Positions 15,580 to 24,011 of a stretch of DNA of 27,536 nt are shown one piece after another (within the stretch, counting starts at the first letter, position 1; each line of letters begins with the position of its first letter). The stretch is from SMBSF63 sp034003545 (GTDB taxonomy: Bacteria; Chloroflexota; Anaerolineae; Anaerolineales; Anaerolineaceae): contig CAYURM010000042.1 of NCBI GenBank assembly GCA_964447155.1, positions 1 through 27,536 on the forward strand, given 5' to 3'. A program made the position numbers and the translations under genes. The notes under the pieces were generated by a model. That model was not told the DNA's origin. It was given only the letters and a program-made list of their open reading frames with translations, and searched no databases.

Positions 15580-16305
15580 ATGCAAAATGGCGAAATGCTT
15601 CAAGACAAGAAAATTTCTATCAAGATCAAGGGAATTCGTGATGGGCTGTTGATCAGCCTGGGCGAAGGGGATTGGCCGATTGTGCAGGAAGAGCTGCTCA
15701 AGCAGATTGAAGAGCGTTCTGCTTTTTTTCAGGGCGCCCGGGTTGCCCTGGATGTGGAAAATCACATTCTTCATGCGGCTGAGATGGGAATGCTGCGGGA
15801 CAAATTATCCGACAGCGGCGTCATTTTGTGGGCAGTGATCAGTAATTCGCCGACCACCGAACGCACTTCGCAAATGCTGGGACTTGCCACGCGCATCTCG
15901 AAACCAAAACCCGAGCGGGTAATCCGTTCACAGAGTGCAAGTACTTCATTATCGGGCGATAATGCCATGCTGGTGAAGCGCACCCTGCGCTCCGGTTTCA
16001 AGATTTCATCAGCGGGGCACGTGATTGTGATTGGAGATGTGAATCCCGGCGCAGAGATCAGCGCTGGCGGCAATGTGGTGGTGTGGGGACGGCTGCTGGG
16101 TTCGGTGCATGCCGGGGTGGATGGCGGCAAAGATGCGGTGGTGTGTGCTTTGGAGATGATGCCAAAACAGCTGCGGATTGATGATGTGATTGGCGGGCTG
16201 CCTTTGAAGCCGGACAAAAAGAAGCATGTTTTGCCTGAGTTTGCAATGATTCAGGGTGGAGAGATACTATTTCAGGAATGGAATCAAAGAGAGAGAGGAA
16301 AATGA
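15580..16305 (+). CDS. minC: Septum-site inhibitor MinC
   Basis: A 241-aa inhibitor of FtsZ polymerisation. The N-terminal domain (about 1-105) is the variable FtsZ-binding part. The C-terminal domain (about 128-215) is the right-handed beta helix that dimerises and binds MinD, with VIVIGDVNPGAEISAGGN and VVWGRLLGSVHAG, typical MinC repeats. AGGAA precedes the ATG by 9 bases. Its stop overlaps the minD start (ATGA). Confidence 0.94.
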   Translation: MQNGEMLQDKKISIKIKGIRDGLLISLGEGDWPIVQEELLKQIEERSAFFQGARVALDVENHILHAAEMGMLRDKLSDSGVILWAVISNSPTTERTSQMLGLATRISKPKPERVIRSQSASTSLSGDNAMLVKRTLRSGFKISSAGHVIVIGDVNPGAEISAGGNVVVWGRLLGSVHAGVDGGKDAVVCALEMMPKQLRIDDVIGGLPLKPDKKKHVLPEFAMIQGGEILFQEWNQRERGK

Positions 16306-17105
16306 CAGCGACAATCATAACCATCACATCAGGGAAGGGCGGCGTTGGGAAGACGACCACGACTGCCAATTTAGCACTTGCGCTGGCAGAATTGGGCGAC
16401 AAGGTGGTTTGTATTGATGGCGATATCGGTTTGCGAAATCTGGATGTGGTGATGGGGTTAGAAAACCGCATCGTCTATGATCTGGTGGATGTGATTGAAG
16501 GCCGATGCCGTTTACGGCAGGCGATGATCCGCGACAAGCGGATGAATGAATTATATTTGATCCCGGCGGCACAAACGCGGGACAAGTCGTCGGTTACACC
16601 GAGTGACATGGTGCGATTATGTGACCAGCTGCGCGACGAATTTGACTGGGTCTTGATTGACTCGCCAGCGGGGATTGAGCGCGGTTTTCGAAATTCGATC
16701 GCTCCGGCAGACGTGGTACTGGTGGTGACCAATCCGGAAATTTCGGCCGTACGTGATGCGGACCGGATTATTGGTCTGGTGGAGGCGGAAGAAAAGGGAC
16801 CGGCCAAGCTGGTGATCAACCGCCTGAATCTGGATCTGGTGAAACGGGGCGATATGTTGACAGCTGATGATGTGGTCGAATTATTGGCAATTGAGCTGGT
16901 CGGCATTGTCCCGGAGGATGCATCGGTTGTGGTGAGCACGAATCGAGGGCAGCCTGTGGTGATGGAAGCGTATACGAAAGCCGGACAGGCTTTCCGCAAT
17001 GTTGCGCTGCGTTTGAAAGGGCAGGAAGTTCCTTTCCTTGATCTGGAAGAAAAGAAAGGTTTTTTCCAGAACTTGTCGAATATGCTGCGATCAGGAGGGA
17101 ATTAA
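16302..17105 (+). CDS. minD: Septum-site ATPase MinD
   Basis: A 267-aa ParA/MinD-family ATPase that recruits MinC to the membrane. Deviant Walker A GKGGVGKTTTTANL (about residues 11-24), switch I region DGDIGLRNLDVVMGL, Walker B-like WVLIDSPAGIERGF (about 116-129), and a C-terminal amphipathic membrane-targeting helix (KKGFFQNLSNML). An 8-codon longer frame exists, but AGAGGAAA before the ATG at 16302 and the overlap with minC decide the start. Confidence 0.96.
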   Translation: MTATIITITSGKGGVGKTTTTANLALALAELGDKVVCIDGDIGLRNLDVVMGLENRIVYDLVDVIEGRCRLRQAMIRDKRMNELYLIPAAQTRDKSSVTPSDMVRLCDQLRDEFDWVLIDSPAGIERGFRNSIAPADVVLVVTNPEISAVRDADRIIGLVEAEEKGPAKLVINRLNLDLVKRGDMLTADDVVELLAIELVGIVPEDASVVVSTNRGQPVVMEAYTKAGQAFRNVALRLKGQEVPFLDLEEKKGFFQNLSNMLRSGGN

Positions 17106-17106
17106 C

Positions 17107-17364
17107 ATGGCGGCCTGGCGGAAAAAAGGTGGGAAAAGTGCAAATGCGGCAAAAGAGCGCTTGAAGCTGGTGCTGATCCATGACCGCACGGATTTAACTC
17201 CAAAAGCCGTGGATCAAATGAAAAATGAGCTAATGGAAGTCATCTCTCGTTATATTGCGATTGATCCCGAAGCGGTACGCATCGATGTGACGCAAGACGG
17301 GAGAGAGCAGCGCCTGGTTGCGGATATTCCGATCAAATCCTCGACCCGGCGAAAAGTTGGATAA
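17107..17364 (+). CDS. minE: Division topological-specificity factor MinE
   Basis: An 85-aa protein that stimulates MinD ATPase and drives Min oscillation. AKERLKLVLIHDRTDLTP (about residues 15-32) is the MinD-contact region; the rest is the dimeric topological domain (ISRYIAIDPEAVRID). The frame extends 23 codons upstream into minD, but AGGAGGGA nine bases or so before the ATG at 17107 and the conserved N-terminus fix the start. One base separates it from the minD stop. Presence of minE implies an oscillating Min system rather than a DivIVA-anchored one. Confidence 0.93.
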   Translation: MAAWRKKGGKSANAAKERLKLVLIHDRTDLTPKAVDQMKNELMEVISRYIAIDPEAVRIDVTQDGREQRLVADIPIKSSTRRKVG

Positions 17365-17372
17365 TCTGGAAG

Positions 17373-18470
17373 ATGAGACGCGAATATTGGCGGCACTTCG
17401 ATTTCTGGCTGTTTGGGAGTGTCGTTTTCCTGTGTGTGTTTGGGGTGTTGATGATCCGGTCGGCTATCGCCGGAAATGTGGTGTTGTCTACTTCGGTCAA
17501 CCGCCAAATTATTTTTGATCTGATTGGTCTGGCGCTAATTATTGGCCTTTCAATGGTGGATTACCATTATTGGGCTTCCATCAGCCACATCATATATATT
17601 GGCATGTTCCTGCTGCTGGCTGTGGTGTTTGTGCTGGGGGCGACTGCTTTCGGTTCGGTGCGGTGGATCCAGGTTGGGTTGATCAATATTCAGCCATCGG
17701 AACTTTCAAAGATTGCGATTATTCTGGTGCTGGCAAATTATTTTCACAACACCCAGGCGAAATCGCATGACTGGCGATGGATCGCCAACAGTCTTTTGTT
17801 AACGGGCGGCCTGGTAATCTGGATCCTTTTGCAGCCGAATTTGAGCATGTCGATCGTGATGTTTGTATTATGGTTTGCCCTGATCTGGTTAAGCGGCTTG
17901 CCGTTGAAAGCGCTGTGGTGGTTTGCTGGTGCCGGAATAGTTGGTCCATTTGTCCTGTTCCCGTTTTTGGAAGGATACCAGCAGCAGCGGATTATCAATT
18001 TCCTGTTTCCTGACCCGAACGCTCGCTATGGCGATACCTACAATGTGGACCAGGCGTTAATCTCGATTGGTTCGGGGGGATGGTTTGGGCAGGGGTATGG
18101 GCATAGCTCGCAGGTGCAGCTTCGTTATTTGAAGGTGCGCCACACGGATTTTATTTTTTCGGCGATGTCAGCAGAATTTGGTTTTATCGGCACGGTGTTG
18201 ATCCTGGCGCTGATCTGCTTCGTGGTCTACCGTTGTTTCAGGACTGCGCGCATGGCGAGTGATCTGTACGGCGCCTTGATTGCATACGGTGTGGGCGTTT
18301 TGCTGTTGTTCCAGACATTGGTCAATGTGGGTGTGAATTTGAATGTTATTCCAGTGACGGGGTTGACGCTGCCATTCATCAGTTACGGGGGCAGTTCAAT
18401 TGTGTCCCTGTCTTTGGGGTTGGGTTTGGTAGAGAGTGTGGCTGTGCGCCATAAGGAATTGGAGTTTTAA
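17373..18470 (+). CDS. rodA: SEDS peptidoglycan polymerase RodA
   Basis: A 365-aa SEDS-family glycosyltransferase with about ten transmembrane helices, partner of PBP2 in elongation. Family landmarks: GSVRWIQVGLINIQPSELSK (residues about 90-109), LLQPNLSMSIVMF (about 151-163), RHTDFIFSAMSAEFGF (about 251-266) and the C-terminal GLTLPFISYGGSSIVS. The short loop and the neighbourhood with mre genes and PBP2 favour RodA over FtsW. It starts 8 bases after minE; the Shine-Dalgarno is modest. Confidence 0.92.
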   Translation: MRREYWRHFDFWLFGSVVFLCVFGVLMIRSAIAGNVVLSTSVNRQIIFDLIGLALIIGLSMVDYHYWASISHIIYIGMFLLLAVVFVLGATAFGSVRWIQVGLINIQPSELSKIAIILVLANYFHNTQAKSHDWRWIANSLLLTGGLVIWILLQPNLSMSIVMFVLWFALIWLSGLPLKALWWFAGAGIVGPFVLFPFLEGYQQQRIINFLFPDPNARYGDTYNVDQALISIGSGGWFGQGYGHSSQVQLRYLKVRHTDFIFSAMSAEFGFIGTVLILALICFVVYRCFRTARMASDLYGALIAYGVGVLLLFQTLVNVGVNLNVIPVTGLTLPFISYGGSSIVSLSLGLGLVESVAVRHKELEF

Positions 18471-18485
18471 TGTGGAGTATTCAAG

Positions 18486-20000
18486 ATGAATGAGACAAAA
18501 CAGGCAGCACGGGTGCGCTTTGCGCCCTCTCCGACCGGTTATTTGCATTTGGGGAGTGGACGAACAGCCTTATATGATTATCTGATTGCCAAACAAACGG
18601 GGGGACAATTTGTATTGCGAATTGAGGATACCGATCAAAAGCGTTTTGTGGAAGGTTCGGAAGAAGAATTAATGAGCAGCCTGCGCTGGCTGGGTTTGGA
18701 ATGGGATGAGAGCACAGATGTGGGCGGGCCATATGGGCCGTATCGGCAGTCTGAACGCAAGGAAATCTATGCAAAATATGCCCGTCAGTTGGTGGAGGAG
18801 GGACATGCTTATTATTGTTTCTGTTCTCCAGAGCGGCTGCGTGAGGTGCGGGAAGCACAGCAAAAACGCAAGGAAGACCCGCATTATGACGGCACATGCC
18901 GCGCATTAACACTGGACGAGGCGGATGGCCGGATTGCGGCGGGCGAGAAGCATGTCGTGCGGTTTAAGACCCCCCGTGAGGGATCAACGACCGTACATGA
19001 TATGCGCCGCGGCGATATTACGGTTGAAAATAAAAATATAGATGATCATATTCTGGTGAAGTCGGATGGGTTGGCCTTATATCACCTGGCTGCGATGGTT
19101 GACGATCATCTGATGAAAATCACCCATGTGGTGCGCGGGGCAGAATGGCTGCCGTCCTTCCCGTTGCATGGCCTCCTGTATCAGGCCTTTGGCTGGGAAG
19201 CGCCGAAATTTGTACACCTTTCGGTATTTTTGAAACCGTCGGGTAAAGGAAAGATGAGCAAGCGTGAAGCCGGGGATCTGATGAAGGATGGGTACTCCAT
19301 TTTCGTCAAGGATTTGGAAGAATTGGGGTATTTGCCGGAAGCCGTGGTGAACTGGATCGCATTGATGGGCTGGAGTTATGATGATCATACCGAGTTTTTC
19401 ACGATGGAGGATTTGATCGAAAAATTTTCATTTGAGAAGATCAACCCTTCTCCGGCGGCGATCAATTTTACCAAGCTGGACCATTTCAATGGCCTGCATA
19501 TTCGTCATTTATGTGTGCCTGATTTAGCGAAACGGATAAAGCCTTTTTTTGTGAACGCAGGGTATGACCCGGATGACAAAATATTGATCAAAATCACCCC
19601 GCTGCTTCAGGAACGGATGAAGACGCTGGATGAAGCAGTGGAGAAGGCGGCTTTCTTCTTCGAGGATGAGGTCATTCCGGCAGGGGAGGAATTGATTGGT
19701 AAGAATTTAACTGTGGGGGAATCGATCAAAGTATTGGAAACCGCGCTGGATGTACTTGAAGGTTTGTCGGCGTTTGATTTGGAAAGCATTGAAGAGCCGA
19801 TGCGTGAAATGGTGGAGACACTGGGATGGAAGGTGGGATCAATTTTTGGCGTACTGCGTGTAGCCATCACAGGGCAGCAGGTCAGCCCACCACTATTTGA
19901 AAGCATGGAAATCCTTGGCAGAGAAGTGTGTATTGCACGCGTTAAAAAGGGAATCGAGCTGCTGCGGGATGTAAAAAAGGCGCATTGGGAATCGCCGTGA
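18486..20000 (+). CDS. gltX: Glutamyl-tRNA synthetase
   Basis: A 504-aa class I synthetase charging tRNA-Glu, and tRNA-Gln too if the organism uses the transamidation route. The HIGH-type motif is in PSPTGYLHLGSGRTALYD (about residues 12-29), the KMSKS-type motif is KMSKR (about 256-260). CFCSPERL plus a later Cys in YDGTC (about 115-140) resembles the zinc-binding insert of bacterial GluRS. GGAG lies 8 bases before the ATG. It begins 15 bases after rodA, so it may be cotranscribed with the cell-shape genes. No clear terminator follows. Confidence 0.95.
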   Translation: MNETKQAARVRFAPSPTGYLHLGSGRTALYDYLIAKQTGGQFVLRIEDTDQKRFVEGSEEELMSSLRWLGLEWDESTDVGGPYGPYRQSERKEIYAKYARQLVEEGHAYYCFCSPERLREVREAQQKRKEDPHYDGTCRALTLDEADGRIAAGEKHVVRFKTPREGSTTVHDMRRGDITVENKNIDDHILVKSDGLALYHLAAMVDDHLMKITHVVRGAEWLPSFPLHGLLYQAFGWEAPKFVHLSVFLKPSGKGKMSKREAGDLMKDGYSIFVKDLEELGYLPEAVVNWIALMGWSYDDHTEFFTMEDLIEKFSFEKINPSPAAINFTKLDHFNGLHIRHLCVPDLAKRIKPFFVNAGYDPDDKILIKITPLLQERMKTLDEAVEKAAFFFEDEVIPAGEELIGKNLTVGESIKVLETALDVLEGLSAFDLESIEEPMREMVETLGWKVGSIFGVLRVAITGQQVSPPLFESMEILGREVCIARVKKGIELLRDVKKAHWESP

Positions 20001-20283
20001 TTTTCCGCGGCGCCGAGTAAAATCACGCCAGATACAGGGATGAAGGCAACGTTTATCCCCATGCCTGGTGTAGAATATCAACTTTTCCTATCAGGAATTT
20101 CAACTTGTTATGAGACATTCACACTGCCTTATTCACCTGATTTTGTCATTTTGGAATTTCTGATAATGAGGTGATGAAAATGTTTACTTTAAATTAGCAG
20201 GTACTGGAGAGGGAAATGCTCCTGGATCGATTTTGGTTAAAACTGGACAAATTAAAATCGACGTGGTAAAATCCTTGAGCCGT
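20001..20283. other. Intergenic stretch between gltX and tRNA-Gln
   Basis: About 280 bases with a weak hairpin overlapping the gltX end (GTGATTTT at 19997 with AAAATCAC at 20019-20026, no T-run) and the tRNA promoter at its right end. No gene or clear gltX terminator is seen. Confidence 0.5.
20244..20272 (+). promoter_or_regulatory. tRNA-Gln promoter
   Basis: TGGACA (20244-20249), 17 bases, TAAAAT (20267-20272) with an upstream TGG making it also an extended -10. The predicted start is about 5 bases before the mature tRNA. Confidence 0.78.
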
Positions 20284-20357
20284 TGGGGATTCGTCTAATG
20301 GTAGGACAGCGGACTCTGAATTCGTATGTGGAGGTTCGACTCCTTCATCCCCAGCCA
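20284..20357 (+). tRNA. tRNA-Gln, anticodon CTG
   Basis: A complete cloverleaf: acceptor TGGGGAT/ATCCCCA, D-stem GTC/GAC, anticodon loop CTCTGAA (anticodon CTG, codon CAG), a 4-base variable loop, T-stem GGAGG/CCTTC and discriminator G. The CCA end is encoded (20355-20357), unlike tRNA-Gly in this window. The U-A-like weak first pair T1-A72 is characteristic of glutamine tRNAs. Confidence 0.96.
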
Positions 20358-20390
20358 AAACCCTCCCGAGTGATCGGGAGGGTTTGTTTT
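20358..20390. terminator. Bidirectional terminator of tRNA-Gln and rel
   Basis: A perfect 12-bp stem, AAACCCTCCCGA (20358-20369) with TCGGGAGGGTTT (20374-20385), and a 4-base loop GTGA. The plus strand continues TTTGTTTTG; the minus strand has a shorter T-run. It lies between the tRNA and the convergent rel stop codon. Confidence 0.88.
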
Positions 20391-20393
20391 GTG

Positions 20394-22637
20394 TTATCCG
20401 GGTTTCAGGCGGTGGGCGTCGAGGACGTTGGGCAGGTTTTCGATGCGGGTGAGGATCATGGAGAGCTGGGCGATGTCACGCACTTCCAGTGTCATGTTAA
20501 TGGTGACGATGTTGTGGGCGGTTTTTTGGCTGTTGCCGGTGATATTGATGCCCTCGGTGTTAAGGATGTTGTAAACATCCCACATAAGCCCCTGGCGGTC
20601 ATAGGCTTTGATTTCCATGGCGACGGGGAAGGTTTTCTGGGGTTCGCCCCAGGTAACTTTAACAATGCGCTCGCGGTCTTTGTCAATCATGCGCAAAATG
20701 TTGGGGCAATCACGGCGGTGGATGGTTGCACCGCGGCCGCGGGTAATGTAGCCAACAATTTCATCCCCGGGCAGAGGGTTGCAGCATCTGGCAAAACTGG
20801 TGAGCAAGCCTTTTAAACCGAGAACACTGACGGCGTTTTTATCCTGTCGGGTACTGGCGCTGGTGATAATTTCCGACATGGGCGGCAGGGTTTCTTCTTC
20901 CAGATCACTCAGTTTGTTGATGATGCGTTTGATGGAAATGTCGCCACAGCCAACGGCGGCAAATAAATTTTCTGCTGCGCGCAAATCGAAACGCCGGGCA
21001 AGTTTGTCCAGATTGACGTCACGCATATCCAGGCGGGCAAGTTCTTTTTCAAGGGCGGTTTTGCCGGTAGTGACATTGATTTCACGATCCTGTTTTTTGA
21101 ACCACTGGCGGATTTTTGAACGGGCGCGCTGGGTGTTGACCAGGCCGAGGTTGGTGTTCAGCCAGTCGCGGCTGGGGCCGCCCTGTTTGGCGGTAAGGAT
21201 CTCAACCATGTCGCCGGTTTTGAGGGTGTAATCCAGGCTGACGAGTTTGCTGTTAATTTTTGCGCCGCGGCAGCGATTGCCGATCTCGGTGTGGACATGA
21301 TAGGCAAAGTCGATGGGGGTTGAACCAGCGGGCAGATCGATGATGTCGCCCCGCGGGGTGAAGGCGTAGACGCGGTCTTCAAAGACATCGCTTTTCATGC
21401 CGTTGACAAATTCTTCGGCGTCTTCTACATCCCGCCGCCAGTCCATCAGCTTGCGAAAGTAATTGATGCGCTGCTCGTAGATTTCATTGCGCTGGCCTTT
21501 TTCCTTGTAGCGCCAGTGGGCAGCGATGCCATATTCAGCGTCCTGGTGCATTTCAAGCGTACGGATCTGGACTTCCAGGGGTTTGCTGTCATCGTAGAAT
21601 ACGGCAGTGTGGAGTGAGCGGTAGAAATTGTCTTTAGGCGCGGCAATGTAGTCGTCAAATTCGCGGGGAATAGGCCGCCAGTGGGTATGGATGACGCCGA
21701 GGGCCATGTAACAGGTGGGGATGTCCTTAACAATCAGGCGCACGGCACGCAGGTCACGTACCATTTCAAAGGGTTCGTCTTTTTCGATCATCTTGCGATA
21801 GATGGAGTAGATATGTTTGGGGCGGCCAGTGACCTCCGCTTCAATCTGGGCTTCCTGCATAACTGATTTTAACCTGTCAACAATCTGGTCAATTTTTTTC
21901 TCGCGGCCAATTTGCTGTTCTGAAATTTTTTCTGCGATTTTTTTGAAATCTTCGGGTTGAACATAACGGAAGGAAAGGTCTTCCAGCTCCCATTTGATGC
22001 GCCAGATTCCCAGTCGATTTGCCAGCGGGGCAAAAATATCGAGGGTTTCCTGAGCAATACGCTTTTGTTTGTGTTCTGGCACGTAACCCAGGGTGCGCAT
22101 ATTATGCAGGCGGTCTGCCAATTTAATCAGAACAATACGGACATCATCGCCCATTGCCATGAGGGTTTTGCGCAGGGTTTCTTTTTTCAGGTCTGCCCGG
22201 CTGCTGCGCAAGCCTTTATCGGCATACATTTCATTTTCTTCTGGAGGTGTTTTGAATTCAAGCTGATCGGGATGACCTTCGTCCATATCCTCTTGATGGA
22301 TGTCGTCGCGGGTGACCTGGGGAAGATTGGAGAGTTTGGTGACACCGTCAACCAGATTGGCAACATCTTCACCGAATTCTTTAGCGAGGTCGTCAAGAGT
22401 GACAGCAGTATCTTCAACGGTGTCATGCAGCAGGCCGGCAATGATGATGGCCGGGGGAACATTGAGTTCTGAAAGTATGCTGGCAACGGCCACGCAGTGC
22501 GTGATGTAGGGTTGACCGGAGGCGCGCTTTTGATCTTCGTGTGCCTGTTTTGAAAACTCGTATGCGCGCGTGATCATTTCACGGTCAGCACCGCTGTATT
22601 CGGGTGGAAGATTATTTAACAGGGTTTCAAAACTCAC
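20394..22637 (-). CDS. rel: Bifunctional (p)ppGpp synthetase/hydrolase Rel
   Basis: A 747-aa long RelA/SpoT homologue controlling the stringent response at the ribosome. The hydrolase HD domain is intact: H47 in YITHCV, H71-D72 and E75-D76 in LLHDTVEDT, and the RLHNMRTL segment. The synthetase domain (about 230-370) has GRPKHIYSIYRKM, RDLRAVRLIV and LEVQIRTLEMHQDAEYG. TGS (about 400-465, YAFTPRGDIIDLPAGST), a Cys-containing region (FARCCNPLPGDEIVGYITRG) and a C-terminal ACT domain (about 670-747) follow. The start is a GTG with GAGG six bases upstream (22644-22647). A minus-strand TATAAT lies at 22676-22681. Confidence 0.95.
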   Translation of the reverse strand: MSFETLLNNLPPEYSGADREMITRAYEFSKQAHEDQKRASGQPYITHCVAVASILSELNVPPAIIIAGLLHDTVEDTAVTLDDLAKEFGEDVANLVDGVTKLSNLPQVTRDDIHQEDMDEGHPDQLEFKTPPEENEMYADKGLRSSRADLKKETLRKTLMAMGDDVRIVLIKLADRLHNMRTLGYVPEHKQKRIAQETLDIFAPLANRLGIWRIKWELEDLSFRYVQPEDFKKIAEKISEQQIGREKKIDQIVDRLKSVMQEAQIEAEVTGRPKHIYSIYRKMIEKDEPFEMVRDLRAVRLIVKDIPTCYMALGVIHTHWRPIPREFDDYIAAPKDNFYRSLHTAVFYDDSKPLEVQIRTLEMHQDAEYGIAAHWRYKEKGQRNEIYEQRINYFRKLMDWRRDVEDAEEFVNGMKSDVFEDRVYAFTPRGDIIDLPAGSTPIDFAYHVHTEIGNRCRGAKINSKLVSLDYTLKTGDMVEILTAKQGGPSRDWLNTNLGLVNTQRARSKIRQWFKKQDREINVTTGKTALEKELARLDMRDVNLDKLARRFDLRAAENLFAAVGCGDISIKRIINKLSDLEEETLPPMSEIITSASTRQDKNAVSVLGLKGLLTSFARCCNPLPGDEIVGYITRGRGATIHRRDCPNILRMIDKDRERIVKVTWGEPQKTFPVAMEIKAYDRQGLMWDVYNILNTEGINITGNSQKTAHNIVTINMTLEVRDIAQLSMILTRIENLPNVLDAHRLKPG

Positions 22638-22675
22638 ATCTGGCCTCGATTATGGTCTGTTATTCCGATGCCTGT

Positions 22676-22681
22676 ATTATA
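22676..22681 (-). promoter_or_regulatory. Candidate -10 box for rel
   Basis: TATAAT on the minus strand, about 39 bases before the GTG start; no good -35 at normal spacing. Confidence 0.4.
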
Positions 22682-22844
22682 CCGCCTCGTTTGGTTTTCC
22701 TAGGTATTGCCGGGCAGGGATTAACGGGCGGGATGGGAAAATATGGATTTCAAGCGCCAGGTGCTTGCTGCGCAACGGCGTTTGTTCTGTGCGTGGAGTC
22801 AGATGTGCGGCAGTATCTCACTGCCATTTGTGGTGGGAACCGCA

Positions 22845-24011
22845 TTATTTTAGCTGTTCCTGGGTGTTGAAACTGCGGTAAGGGGAGAAATAGGAGAGAA
22901 TTTCTTCGTCTTGACGGGAAGGGGTTTCAATGAGGGTGCGGGTGATGAGTTCTGCCAGACCGGGGCCGAGCATCAAGCCCTGACCGCACATGCCGGCGGC
23001 GAAGAAGAAGCCGGCCACGTCTTTGCACCAGCCTACGATGGGAAAGCCATCCGGCGTCATGGGGTACAGACCGCGCCAGGTGCGGCGTACCCTGATGTTT
23101 TTGAGACGCGGCATCAGGGTGAGCAGACGTTGTGAAGCCAGGGGCAAAAATTCGCTGGTTGCGCGCTCGTCAAAGCCCTTGATCGACGGGGAGGGCGTGA
23201 GGCAGAAGATGATCTGCCCGGTAGTATGCTGGCAAAAATAAAAATTCTCAGAGCGGGTAATGGGGCGGATATCAACGATCATTGGCTCCAGGAATTTTTC
23301 CACGGGTTCGGTGATGCCTGCTTCGTGGGAATCGGGGTGGACTTTGATGGAGGCGCCAGCGAAGTTCGCGATCTGATTGGCCCAGGCGCCAGCGGCATTG
23401 ATTACGATGCTGGCCGAATACGCGGTGCGGTTGGTTTGCACTCCGTACACTTTGTCCTTGTCAATGAGCAGGCCGGTAACTTTCTCGTTGAAGTGGAATT
23501 GGGCACCGTGATGGATGGCCTGCTGATAACAGCCTTGCAGGAAAAGCAGGGGTGAGCAATAGCCATCTTCCGGTGAACAGGAACCGCCGAGCAAGCCTTG
23601 CGGATTGAGGCCAGGAATGACGTTGAGGAGTTGTGCTTTATTCAGATAGGCAATGTTTAAGCCCATTTTGATTTGGTTTTCAACAAGGGCTTTCAGCAGC
23701 GTTTCTTCTTGCTGGCGGTAGGCGACGAATGAATAGCCACCCTGGTGCCATTGGATGTCGTCGCCGTATGTGGTTTGCCAACTGCGCATAATTTCCAGGC
23801 TGCGGAGACAGATGCTGATCTTGGCGGGGTCGGAGTGGGTGGCACGTACGCCGCCGATGGCTTTTTTGTTGGAGCCCTGTCCGATGCTGTGCGCCTGGTC
23901 GAGGACAAGGGTTTTCAGGCCGGATGCAGCCAGGTTGAAGGCAAGCGGCACCCCAACCGAGCCAGCGCCAATGATGATGACGTTAAAACGGGACGATGAC
24001 GGGTTATTCAT
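22845..24011 (-). CDS. FAD-dependent oxidoreductase of the DAO/HcnC type
   Basis: A 388-aa flavoprotein of the D-amino-acid-oxidase/sarcosine-oxidase-beta superfamily. The N-terminal Rossmann motif is VIIIGAGSVGVPLAFNLAAS; an internal VINAAGAWANQIAN and a C-terminal RTWRGLYPMTPDGFPIVG plus AAGMCGQGLMLGPGLAELI are typical of the amine-oxidising subunits. An ATG 26 codons further upstream exists, but the one at 24011 gives a normal N-terminus and overlaps the upstream stop codon by 8 bases. With the upstream iron-sulfur flavoprotein it probably forms a membrane- or dye-linked dehydrogenase such as those for proline, hydroxyproline, sarcosine or glycine. The substrate is not determined. Confidence 0.88.
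   Translation of the reverse strand: MNNPSSSRFNVIIIGAGSVGVPLAFNLAASGLKTLVLDQAHSIGQGSNKKAIGGVRATHSDPAKISICLRSLEIMRSWQTTYGDDIQWHQGGYSFVAYRQQEETLLKALVENQIKMGLNIAYLNKAQLLNVIPGLNPQGLLGGSCSPEDGYCSPLLFLQGCYQQAIHHGAQFHFNEKVTGLLIDKDKVYGVQTNRTAYSASIVINAAGAWANQIANFAGASIKVHPDSHEAGITEPVEKFLEPMIVDIRPITRSENFYFCQHTTGQIIFCLTPSPSIKGFDERATSEFLPLASQRLLTLMPRLKNIRVRRTWRGLYPMTPDGFPIVGWCKDVAGFFFAAGMCGQGLMLGPGLAELITRTLIETPSRQDEEILSYFSPYRSFNTQEQLK

Noticed and set aside
19997..20026. Hairpin at the gltX stop as a terminator
   Set aside because: Stem is AT-rich with a 14-base loop and no T-run.
22751..22825. Two small hairpins between the HcnC-type gene and rel
   Set aside because: Stems of 6-7 bp without T-runs; no clear function.
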